A DNA stretch of 5,818 nucleotides from Myxococcales bacterium (GTDB lineage Bacteria; Myxococcota_A; UBA9042; PHBI01; JAAZYN01), in assembly GCA_014239625.1 (NCBI GenBank), contig JAAZYN010000272.1, positions 1 through 5,818 of the forward strand. The letters run 5' to 3'. This document shows positions 1 through 5,143 of the stretch, piece after piece. The notes beneath the pieces were generated by a model, which saw only the letters and a list, made by a program, of their open reading frames with translations, did not search any database and was not told the DNA's origin. Both the position numbers and the translations under genes were made by a program. The number at the start of each line of letters is the position of its first letter. Within the stretch, counting starts at the first letter, position 1.

Positions 1-1
1 A

Positions 2-103
2 TCCACCCGACCGAGCGTTGAGCGAGCTTTACGGTTGCGTCGGAATGATGAGCTTCGTTACAAGGCGGGGGCCACGCGCCCATACTTCTCGGAGGTATCG
101 TGA
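2..103 (+). CDS. Possible C-terminal tail of an upstream gene (left-truncated)
   Basis: Frame 2 is open from the left edge to a TGA at 101-103. It encodes about 33 residues, rich in Arg, ending R-P-Y-F-S-E-V-S. The stop overlaps the GTG start of the next gene as GTGA (100-103), the classic 4-base overlap of translationally coupled genes. I do not recognise the protein. Third-position G/C is about 21 of 33 codons, lower than in the confident genes here, and a 100-base open frame is common by chance at high GC. This could instead be a leader region carrying the promoter of the next gene. The call rests on the overlap and the open frame only. Confidence 0.3.
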   Translation, partial: STRPSVERALRLRRNDELRYKAGATRPYFSEVS

Positions 104-1110
104 ACAAGCCGTCCAACATCGCGTGCATCGCCGCGCTGGTCTCCCTGTGTTTGAGCTTCGGGGCGAGCTGCACCGGGCCCGGTAGCGGTGGCAGCAGCGG
201 TTTCCCCTTCAACCCCTGCGTCGCTGATCCCACCCAGCCGCAGTGTCAGGCCGCTGACGCAGCTGGGGACGGGGCCCGTACGTCGACCACCGACGCCACC
301 ATCGGGTCGAACGACTTGGGGCCGCCCCCCCCGGTATGCACCCATGGAGAGACGCGATGCGCGGGAAACACGGTGGAGCTCTGCACAGGGGACTGGACCT
401 TCAGCGAGGAGTGCGAGGCGGGAAGCGAGTGTCTCGACGGCCAATGCGTCCCGGTGGCCTGCACCCCGAGCTGCGGCGGCAAAGAATGCGGGAACGACGG
501 CTGCGGCGGCCTCTGCGGTGAATGCCAGCCCGACTTCAGCTGCAACGCTCAAGGCCAGTGCGAGTTCGACGGCTGCACGCCCGACTGCGCGGGCAAAGAG
601 TGCGGGAGCGACGGCTGCGGCGGCCAGTGCGGCAACTGCCCCAACGGTTGGAGCTGCCAGGTCGACACCTGTGCGCAGTCCTCCTGCACCCCGCAGTGCG
701 CCGGCAAAGAATGCGGCGACGACACCTGTGGAGGCTCCTGTGGCGGCTGCAACGCTGGAGAGTCCTGCGTGAACTTCCAGTGCCAGGGCGCCAACCCGAC
801 CGGCGACACCTGCGAGCAGGTGATGGAGTGCATGAGCAACTGCGCCGACGCGACCTGCGAGCAGCAGTGCCTGATGCCGATCAACGGCTTGCTGGGCTGT
901 TACGACATGCTCGTCTGCATGCAGAACTGCGGTGACAACGACCCATGTGTCGACGGCTGCTTCGATCAGGCCTCGGCCCAGGCCAAGCAGCTCAACCTGG
1001 AGGTCAACTGGTGCATCCTGAACTATTGCGATTCGACCGACACGACCTGTATCCAGTCGGTGCTGACCAATGAGTGCGCTAGCTACGATCAAGCGTGCCT
1101 GAACAACTGA
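100..1110 (+). CDS. Cys-rich secreted protein, probable lipoprotein, with three tandem 8-Cys repeats
   Basis: Exported 336-residue protein of unknown function. The GTG start at 100 follows a GGAGG at 91-95 (4-base spacer); no in-frame ATG lies nearby. Residues 1-23 form a signal sequence with Lys3 and a hydrophobic core. G-A-S-C ending at Cys24 is a weak lipobox (Gly, not Leu, at -3), so lipid anchoring is probable, not certain. Residues 50-79 are a low-complexity Ala/Gly/Thr/Pro linker. Residues 80-116 form a six-Cys module with a central Trp. Residues 121-230 hold three repeats of eight Cys each, and 238-333 a different Cys-rich, probably helical module. I count 50 Cys in the precursor. Such architectures are common among surface or periplasmic proteins of Myxococcota-like bacteria, where many disulfides are expected after export. 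The hotdog thioesterase gene follows after 1 base. No enzymatic motif is visible. Likely an extracytoplasmic structural or binding protein. Confidence 0.88.
   Translation: MNKPSNIACIAALVSLCLSFGASCTGPGSGGSSGFPFNPCVADPTQPQCQAADAAGDGARTSTTDATIGSNDLGPPPPVCTHGETRCAGNTVELCTGDWTFSEECEAGSECLDGQCVPVACTPSCGGKECGNDGCGGLCGECQPDFSCNAQGQCEFDGCTPDCAGKECGSDGCGGQCGNCPNGWSCQVDTCAQSSCTPQCAGKECGDDTCGGSCGGCNAGESCVNFQCQGANPTGDTCEQVMECMSNCADATCEQQCLMPINGLLGCYDMLVCMQNCGDNDPCVDGCFDQASAQAKQLNLEVNWCILNYCDSTDTTCIQSVLTNECASYDQACLNN
460..789 (+). repeat. Three tandem 8-Cys repeats inside the secreted protein
   Basis: The units cover residues 121-158, 159-195 and 196-230 (DNA 460-573, 574-684, 685-789). Each carries eight Cys spaced 3-4-4-3-2-5-5 residues apart (last gap 4 in units 2 and 3), with a shared G-K-E-C-G-x-D core followed by C-G-G. 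Units 1 and 2 also share an exact 17-base DNA stretch (495-511 and 609-625), so the duplication is fairly recent or homogenised. Unit 3 has diverged at D-T-C in place of D-G-C. The even Cys number per unit suggests a self-contained disulfide-stabilised fold. Confidence 0.9.
811..960 (+). repeat. Duplicated five-Cys helical module in the C-terminal part
   Basis: Residues 238-257 show C-x5-C-x3-C-x4-C-x3-C. Residues 267-287 show C-x5-C-x3-C-x5-C-x3-C, the same pattern with one extra residue. The x3 and x5-6 spacings with hydrophobic residues between suit antiparallel helical hairpins stapled by disulfides. A further five Cys (305, 310, 317, 326, 333) follow with different spacing and may be a degenerate third copy. 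This module differs from the Gly-rich repeats before it. Confidence 0.65.
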
Positions 1111-1111
1111 C

Positions 1112-1588
1112 GTGGCCAACCCGAACTTCGACAGACCCGGCGCGCGCGAACAGATCATCGCCTGGTTTGAAGACGGGATCCCGTTCAATCGGTTCCTCGG
1201 CCTGAAGGTCGACGCCCTCGAGTCGGGCTACGGAGTGCTGCGGGCGCCCTGGAGAGAACACCTGGTCGGCGACACCCTTCGCCCCGCCGTGCATGGGGGC
1301 GTTCTGTCCGCCCTGCTGGACACCGCCGGCGGGTTGGTCTGCTTCACCATGCTCGAAGGCCCCAAGGACGTCGTGAGCACCGTGGATCTGCGGGTCGACT
1401 ACCTGCGCCCCGGACCCACGGGCGCCGACATCGTCTGCGAGGCGCGGGTCATCCGAATGGGAAACCGGGTCGCCGTCGCACGTATGGAGATCTACAGCGG
1501 CGCTCTGCCGCCGCCGGCGCTCCCGATCCTGGAGCGAAAACCGCTGGCCACCGGCCAAGCCGTCTACAACGTCGTCTGTCGCAGCTGA
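1112..1588 (+). CDS. PaaI-type hotdog-fold acyl-CoA thioesterase
   Basis: Predicted cytoplasmic thioesterase of 158 residues, usual for the PaaI/YbgC-like hotdog superfamily, whose members hydrolyse acyl- or aryl-CoA esters; the substrate here cannot be read from sequence. The family signature is clear: H61-G-G63 then A-L-L-D70 on the long helix, where Asp70 is the position used as the catalytic acid/base in PaaI-type enzymes. The T-V-D-L-R-V-D-Y-L-R-P strand (90-100), an R-x-G-N-R-V-A strand (115-121) and a final L-A-T-G-Q-A strand (145-150) complete the fold. An in-frame stop at 1100-1102 makes GTG at 1112 the first possible start. It lies 1 base after the previous stop and has no visible Shine-Dalgarno, suggesting translational coupling to the Cys-rich protein gene, although the two products should act in different compartments. 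No signal peptide. Confidence 0.9.
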   Translation: MANPNFDRPGAREQIIAWFEDGIPFNRFLGLKVDALESGYGVLRAPWREHLVGDTLRPAVHGGVLSALLDTAGGLVCFTMLEGPKDVVSTVDLRVDYLRPGPTGADIVCEARVIRMGNRVAVARMEIYSGALPPPALPILERKPLATGQAVYNVVCRS

Positions 1589-1607
1589 GCCGACCTCGGC
1601 GGCAGCT
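1583..1607 (+). terminator. Imperfect hairpin between convergent genes, possible bidirectional terminator
   Basis: AGCTG (1583-1587) pairs with CAGCT (1603-1607), and GCCGA (1589-1593) with TCGGC (1596-1600), across a small internal loop. If the A-T pair closing the 2-base loop is left open, the apical loop is 4 bases. It overlaps the thioesterase stop codon and lies just beyond the bfd stop, where a terminator serving both convergent genes would sit. No T-run follows on either strand, so factor-independent termination is uncertain. Confidence 0.3.
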
Positions 1608-1611
1608 CTGC

Positions 1612-1809
1612 TCAGCGTGCCTCGCCACGACTCCAGAACTCGGGCTTGCTCGCCTGCTCCCGCAGAAGCCCGCGCAGCTGGCGGCGACATTGGCCGCAGT
1701 GGGCGCCGGCGCCGAGTCGCTCTCCGATCTCGCGAACGTTGGAGCAGCCGGACTCGATGCCCTGCCGGATCTCCCGGTCGTTCACGCCTTCGCAGAGACA
1801 GACAATCAT
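1612..1809 (-). CDS. bfd: Bacterioferritin-associated ferredoxin, BFD-type [2Fe-2S] protein
   Basis: Small cytoplasmic [2Fe-2S] protein of 65 residues, nearly the length of E. coli Bfd (64). In characterised systems Bfd binds bacterioferritin and passes electrons from ferredoxin-NADP reductase to the ferric core, releasing Fe2+. The four cluster ligands are visible: C4-x-C6 near the N terminus (V-C-L-C-E-G) and C38-x2-C41 (H-C-G-Q-C). The 31-residue gap is one shorter than in E. coli Bfd. The D-R-E-I-R-Q helix and the C-terminal K-P-E-F also match the family. Cys22 is extra and not expected to bind the cluster. The ATG start (1807-1809) has a GAGGG-like ribosome site about 10 bases upstream. 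It stands alone, convergent with the thioesterase gene, and no bacterioferritin gene is in the window. A perfect Fur site covers its promoter, which fits iron-repressed iron mobilisation. Confidence 0.93.
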   Translation of the reverse strand: MIVCLCEGVNDREIRQGIESGCSNVREIGERLGAGAHCGQCRRQLRGLLREQASKPEFWSRGEAR

Positions 1810-1837
1810 TGGGTAGAGGCCCTCGCCTTCAGTGACT

Positions 1838-1852
1838 TGATAATGATTATCA
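1838..1852 (-). promoter_or_regulatory. Fur box upstream of bfd
   Basis: TGATAATGATTATCA is a perfect 7-1-7 inverted repeat and matches the Fur core consensus TGATAATNATTATCA at every defined position. It lies 29-43 bases upstream of the bfd ATG in an AT-rich island within GC-rich DNA. It overlaps the proposed -10 element, so Fur with ferrous iron would block RNA polymerase. No plus-strand gene starts nearby, so bfd is the only evident target. Confidence 0.92.
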
Positions 1853-1883
1853 ACACCATCAAGCTCGAGACAAGGTTTTTTTT
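1846..1883 (-). promoter_or_regulatory. Sigma-70-type promoter of bfd with A-tract
   Basis: On the minus strand, TTGTCT (1873-1868, 4 of 6 to the -35 consensus) is followed after 16 bases by GATAAT (1851-1846, 5 of 6 to the -10 consensus). An 8-base A-tract (1883-1876) lies 2 bases upstream of the -35 box, placed like an UP element. Transcription would begin near 1839, giving a leader of about 30 bases. The -10 lies wholly inside the Fur box. Confidence 0.7.
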
Positions 1884-1952
1884 AACAACGCCTCTCAACA
1901 CGGGGCGGCGGAGGTGACGCCGGTGGAGTCGGCGGCGCAGCCCCTGGCGACG

Positions 1953-1990
1953 CCCCGGCCCCGGCCGGAGGCGGCCTCGACGGGCCGGGG
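1953..1990 (-). terminator. GC-rich 9-bp stem-loop in the endopeptidase-bfd intergenic region
   Basis: CCCCGGCCC (1953-1961) and GGGCCGGGG (1982-1990) are perfect reverse complements around a 20-base loop. The loop holds a further small GAGG/CCTC hairpin. It lies downstream of the endopeptidase gene and upstream of the bfd promoter. It has no T-run after it, so it could be a Rho-type or accessory transcript-end structure, a second barrier to read-through into bfd, or only GC-rich sequence that pairs by chance. Confidence 0.35.
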
Positions 1991-2010
1991 GCCTCGCGCG
2001 GAGACGCGGA

Positions 2011-2036
2011 CCGAGGCCTCCGCGTGAGGCCTGCGG
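2011..2036 (-). terminator. Strong stem-loop 3' of the endopeptidase-HEAT gene
   Basis: AGGCCTC (2014-2020) pairs perfectly with GAGGCCT (2026-2032) around a 5-base loop, and CCG/CGG extends the stem to 10 pairs with one bulged G (2033). It lies 32 bases beyond the stop codon of the minus-strand endopeptidase gene, a typical transcript-end position. The bases after it on the minus strand are not T-rich, so it is not a canonical intrinsic terminator. Confidence 0.45.
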
Positions 2037-2068
2037 CCCGGATGGCTCCAGGCTACTGGACGCTGGGG

Positions 2069-3736
2069 TCAGCGCGGGGGCGGTGGGAGCACGGCCGGCA
2101 GGGACGCCGCGTTGTCTCGCCACCACGATCGCCAATGGCGTTGGTTGTTGCGCGCGCTACGCCAGCTCGGATCCTGTTCGTGACCCGTGAGCTCCCCCAA
2201 CAACCAGACCGCGTTGGCGCTCGCGGTCGCGTCATTGGACGCGATGACGCCGATGAGTTCGGGTACGTCGGCCTTGGTCAGCGGCGCCGAGAGCTTCAGC
2301 CCGCGGGCCACGAAGCCCAGCCGCTGCCACTGTCTCCAGCGCTTGTCTCCGTGGGCTTTGGCGAACGCCTGCCACTGGGTCTGAGCCCGAGCCAGCTGGC
2401 GCGTAGACCTCGCCCGCGGCTCAATGCGTTGATTGGTGACGTGCAGCAACGCCTTGTGCGCGGCTCGCTTGAGCCTCAGGGGACCGGTCTGGAGTGCCAC
2501 CAACAACGGCGCGAGCGCGGACTCTCGACCGAAGCGCGCCAGGATCCGGGCCGCTCGCAGCTTCAGCTCCCCGGGGACCTTCGCGGCCAGGGTCTCGTGC
2601 AGCAGCCCCGACGGTCGCGCCAACACCGCCACGGCCACTTCGGCGATGCTGCGACCGCCGACCCGCGCCATGGCGCCGAGCAGCTTGGCGGCCCACGGGG
2701 CGTCCGTGGCCTGCGCCAGGGCGTGAAGTAGACCCGGGAGCGCCGTAAGGTCTCCCATCCGCTCGAGCGCCTGGAGCGCGACGCGACGCGTCCGGGGAAC
2801 ATCGCCCAGGGCCCGGGTCACCGTCCCGATGGCCGTCTTCGCCCGTATGTTTCCGAGCTTTTCCAAGGCGCGCCGCTGCAGCGCCGGGTCCTTCATGGCC
2901 ACCACCCGCTCGAGCTCGGTCGCGTGGGCCGCCAGCGCGCCGTCGCCGAGGTCGACCCAGTCGTGGATGGGGCCGCGCTCGAGGCATCCTTGCAGTCGGT
3001 CCTCCACCGAGCAGTAGATCCGCACGTGGAAGTGGTCGTGATGCGGGTTGGAGTCACTGGGCATCCACAGGACCTTCTCGAGGCGACGCCGGGTCTCGGC
3101 GTCTATCTTCTTCGCGTCCGCCTCGGCGAGCATCGCCTCTTTGAGCCAGCGCGCGCAGAAGATGAACTGGATCGGCGCCCCAGGATCCTTCACCAAGGCC
3201 ATGACCAGCGCCAGGTTGCGCTCGACGTCGAAGCGGTAGCGCTTCTTGGTGTCCCACAGATCGCGCTGGAACTTGACGAAGTTCATCAAGTTGACGCGCT
3301 TTCCCCGGGCGTTGAACGCGAACATGGCGATGTCCGCGTCGCGGCCGGACTTGTGGCTGACGCTGTGGCCCGTCTGGCCCCCTCCCTCTTTGGAGATGTT
3401 GCCGATCCCCAGGACCGATCGACGGAACGCCTTTCGCACCGCGGCGGACGCCCGCTTCAAGAGCCCGATCATCTCGCTGGTTCCCCAATTCGTCTCGCGC
3501 TTGACGAAGCTCGGGAAGACCGCGAAAGGCCGCCCTGTCAACGGCATGGCGACGCCGCTGCGGAGGCGGCCGCCGTTGGTCATCCCCAGGCTCAGCGACC
3601 CTCGCGGGAGCTTGAACAGCCGCTTGGCCTCACGCCTGTTCATGGGCGCAGCGGACCCGGGCTCAGCCGCCGCGGTAGTATCCGGGGGCGTCGCCACGGC
3701 CATGGCCAACATGACTGTCAGGACGGTGAACACCAC
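2069..3736 (-). CDS. Exported MepA/M74-type murein endopeptidase fused to HEAT repeats
   Basis: Predicted zinc D,D-endopeptidase cutting peptidoglycan cross-links in the periplasm. A hydrophobic N terminus (2-15) ends in A-V-A, a possible signal peptidase site, but lacks the usual positive residue. Residues 46-245 resemble MepA (peptidase family M74): N-W-G at 83-85, G-H-S-V-S-H-K-S-G-R-D-A-D at 123-135, and H-H-D-H-F-H-V-R at 232-239. By alignment with E. coli MepA, His128, Asp135 and His237 are the metal ligands and His232 and His235 the other conserved His. His124 sits one residue further from His128 than in MepA. E. coli MepA has 274 residues; here about 300 more follow, with HEAT-like helical pairs (275-435) and two T-x(n)-W-x2-W segments. 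An in-frame TAA (3745-3743) restricts the start to the GTG at 3736 or the next codon; GGAGG (3753-3749) lies 12 bases upstream. The gene ends in P-P-P-P-R. HEAT repeats probably scaffold partners. Confidence 0.87.
   Translation of the reverse strand: MVFTVLTVMLAMAVATPPDTTAAAEPGSAAPMNRREAKRLFKLPRGSLSLGMTNGGRLRSGVAMPLTGRPFAVFPSFVKRETNWGTSEMIGLLKRASAAVRKAFRRSVLGIGNISKEGGGQTGHSVSHKSGRDADIAMFAFNARGKRVNLMNFVKFQRDLWDTKKRYRFDVERNLALVMALVKDPGAPIQFIFCARWLKEAMLAEADAKKIDAETRRRLEKVLWMPSDSNPHHDHFHVRIYCSVEDRLQGCLERGPIHDWVDLGDGALAAHATELERVVAMKDPALQRRALEKLGNIRAKTAIGTVTRALGDVPRTRRVALQALERMGDLTALPGLLHALAQATDAPWAAKLLGAMARVGGRSIAEVAVAVLARPSGLLHETLAAKVPGELKLRAARILARFGRESALAPLLVALQTGPLRLKRAAHKALLHVTNQRIEPRARSTRQLARAQTQWQAFAKAHGDKRWRQWQRLGFVARGLKLSAPLTKADVPELIGVIASNDATASANAVWLLGELTGHEQDPSWRSARNNQRHWRSWWRDNAASLPAVLPPPPR
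2087..2914 (-). repeat. HEAT-like repeat region of the endopeptidase fusion
   Basis: This covers residues 275-550. Units of about 30 residues follow a two-helix pattern, for example R-R-A-L-E-K-L-G, R-R-V-A-L-Q-A-L-E-R-M-G-D, A-A-K-L-L-G-A-M-A-R-V-G and L-R-A-A-R-I-L-A-R-F-G-R-E, each followed by an A-L-x-x-L-L-type second helix. The C-terminal part appears duplicated: a helix ending L-L-H-V-T-N (430-435) leads to W-Q-A-F (455-458), and one ending L-L-G-E-L-T-G (512-518) leads to W-R-S-W-W (535-539). HEAT arrays normally bind proteins; the partner is unknown. Confidence 0.7.
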
Positions 3737-3870
3737 GTGACTTTACGTCCTCCGCCGCAGGCCGCCAAAAAGCGGACAGCTTTCGCGGAGCGCCCGCCGC
3801 GACGCGAGGTCCAGCTCCTCGTGACGATGACGGCGAACCACTGCATGCTCACGCGGCTCGAGCGACACCG

Positions 3871-3891
3871 CGCCGCTGAGCGAGCGCGGCG
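3871..3891 (-). terminator. Weak hairpin 3' of the four-repeat helical gene
   Basis: CGCCGC (3871-3876) and GCGGCG (3886-3891) form a 6-bp stem with a 9-base loop, 13 bases past the stop of the upstream minus-strand gene. No T-run follows. The rest of the 168-base gap before the endopeptidase gene holds only the GGAGG of that gene; I see no convincing promoter in it, so the two minus-strand genes may be cotranscribed. Confidence 0.25.
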
Positions 3892-3904
3892 GGCTGAACC
3901 GGGC

Positions 3905-5059
3905 TCAGGTGTCCAGGTCTGGCCGAATCCGCAACATCCCGTCCAGGCTGTGGGAGGCCGCCCCAGCGCTCGACGGCTGCTGGTGTAGCCCCCTGATATT
4001 GCGGTACTCCTCGTGATACATCTTCAAGGTCTTTCGGACGATCCCGAGGTTGGTGATGTTGCCCGACTGGGAGCCGGCTAGCTGATCGCCGAGATCGGCC
4101 ATCTCCAGCCCGGTGAAGTAGAGCCGGTCGGCGAGCTCGCGGAGCAACGACAGGTCGCGTGTGCGGCGATCCTGACCGGCAAAATGTTCCGCGTACATCG
4201 CCATCACATCGTTGGCGTCCGCCCCCAGAGCCCCGACGCGGTTCCGCGGCTTGACCGCCGCGATCGCCTCGTGGGTCGCTCCGAGCTCGGAACGGTAGGC
4301 CTCCAGTCGTGCCTCAACGGTCTCCCGGTTGGCGCCCAGGGTCTCGCTGTCATGGCCCCTCGCCGCGAGCCCACCGAGCCTCTCGCTGACCCACTCCAGC
4401 CCAGCGACGGTGAGCGACAGCACCTCGGCCCGCCGTGAGACGCGGGCCTTGGCCGCGTAGTGGACCATGTACAGCTGGAAATACCCGTTGGCCACCTCCG
4501 CCAAGACGCCCTCCAGGGACGCCGGATCCAACTCCGCGCGCGCCCGCTCAATCTCCTGGAGCTCCCCCGCCAAAAGCTCCAGGTGGCCCTCCACCGCGTC
4601 GAGCTGAGCGGCCACCGCGGCCCCGTCGTGCGCTTGACAGCCCTGGAGCGCCGTGCGCCAGACCTCGAGCTGGTGTGTCAGGTGAGCCACCAGACCGTCC
4701 AGCCGGGTCAGCCGGTTTTGACCTGCAAAGTTACGCTCATAAAAAGCCATGACCTCGGTGACCCGATGCGCCACGTCGGCGAACTCTACGTCTGCCCGGC
4801 CCAGGGTCTGAGCATCGGCGATGAGCGCGTGCTCCTTGCGATACATCAGATAGCGCTCACGGACCTTGTCGACCAGCTCGCGCGCGGGCTTGCCCTTGAG
4901 TTTCTTGGCCTTGAGCAGGACCTTGCCCTGGCGATCGATGAGCCGCTCCAGCAGCTCCAGGTTTCGGGTGTGCCGGGACTGGCCCGCGAAATTCGCCGCG
5001 TACTGACGATTGATAGCGTCGGACTTCTTGGACAGGCTGTCGGTCGTGGGTTTCGCCAT
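3905..5059 (-). CDS. All-helical protein of four ~90-residue repeats, unknown function
   Basis: I do not recognise this 384-residue protein. It has no signal peptide, membrane segment or catalytic motif, is rich in Leu, Ala, Arg and Glu, and should be soluble and almost wholly helical. Four units begin at Tyr20, Tyr107, Tyr197 and Tyr289 (periods 87, 90, 92). Three carry Y-x3-F-A-G-Q-x-R-x-T-R; the third has the variant Y-x3-Y-A-A-K-x-R-x-S-R. In each unit a second conserved helix follows 46-52 residues later, of the type V-R-x-x-Y-x-x-Y-x-x-E (Val66, 156, 248, 341). Residues 361-384 form a Ser/Ala-rich tail. The ATG start (5057-5059) has no clear Shine-Dalgarno, as does the divergent TerB-like gene 84 bases away. 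Its own downstream neighbour, the endopeptidase gene, is on the same strand after 168 bases. Possible roles include a scaffold or filament-forming protein, but nothing in the sequence proves one. Confidence 0.87.
   Translation of the reverse strand: MAKPTTDSLSKKSDAINRQYAANFAGQSRHTRNLELLERLIDRQGKVLLKAKKLKGKPARELVDKVRERYLMYRKEHALIADAQTLGRADVEFADVAHRVTEVMAFYERNFAGQNRLTRLDGLVAHLTHQLEVWRTALQGCQAHDGAAVAAQLDAVEGHLELLAGELQEIERARAELDPASLEGVLAEVANGYFQLYMVHYAAKARVSRRAEVLSLTVAGLEWVSERLGGLAARGHDSETLGANRETVEARLEAYRSELGATHEAIAAVKPRNRVGALGADANDVMAMYAEHFAGQDRRTRDLSLLRELADRLYFTGLEMADLGDQLAGSQSGNITNLGIVRKTLKMYHEEYRNIRGLHQQPSSAGAASHSLDGMLRIRPDLDT
3980..5014 (-). repeat. Four tandem FAGQ-x-R-x-TR helical units
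   Basis: This covers residues 16-360 of the unknown helical protein. The motif-start codons are at 5002, 4741, 4471 and 4195, reading leftward. Units 1, 2 and 4 share F-A-G-Q-x-R-x-T-R exactly at the fixed positions. Unit 3 keeps the Tyr, aromatic, Ala, both Arg and a Ser for Thr, but has lost Gly and Gln. The near-constant period and paired helix pattern make internal duplication much more likely than chance. At DNA level the copies have diverged. Confidence 0.85.
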
Positions 5060-5088
5060 AGGGGCACGAGTGTGGCGAAAGCGACGCG

Positions 5089-5104
5089 AAACCGCAAAAC
5101 CGCA
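5089..5104. repeat. Tandem 8-base repeat in the divergent intergenic region
   Basis: AAACCGCA occurs twice, head to tail, in the 84-base gap between the divergent four-repeat and TerB-like genes. TTGACG (5106-5111), close to a -35 consensus, begins 2 bases to its right for rightward transcription, but no good -10 follows at 16-18 bases. The position suggests an activator or repressor site, although a two-copy 8-mer may be chance. Confidence 0.35.
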
Positions 5105-5143
5105 GTTGACGTCCGGCGCTCCAGTTTGTCTGCTAGCCGAGCG

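Noticed and set aside
58..1188. A 376-codon open frame on the minus strand opposite the Cys-rich protein gene
   Set aside because: It is Ala/Val/Arg-rich low-complexity translation with no domain, and is explained as the antisense shadow of a GC-rich, Cys/Gly-rich gene that has a signal peptide, a ribosome site and true internal repeats.
1876..1883. Run of eight T on the plus strand, as in an intrinsic terminator
   Set aside because: No GC-rich stem precedes it on the plus strand and no plus-strand gene ends there. On the minus strand it is an A-tract just upstream of the bfd -35 box, which explains it better.
1806..2135. A 109-codon minus-strand frame spanning the bfd promoter and the GC-rich intergenic block
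   Set aside because: It would translate through the Fur box (yielding I-I-I-I) and the hairpins, is mostly Arg/Pro/Gly, and overlaps the end of the endopeptidase gene. It fits non-coding GC-rich DNA.
3718..3846. A 42-codon minus-strand ORF overlapping the endopeptidase start, containing an F-L-A-A-C lipobox-like stretch
   Set aside because: It has no hydrophobic signal core before the Cys, no ribosome site, and overlaps the start of a well-supported gene in another frame.
2924..3988. A 354-codon open frame on the plus strand opposite the endopeptidase gene
   Set aside because: The minus strand carries clear MepA motifs over the same bases. The plus-strand product is Arg/Pro/His-rich and featureless, and it also runs through the intergenic gap.
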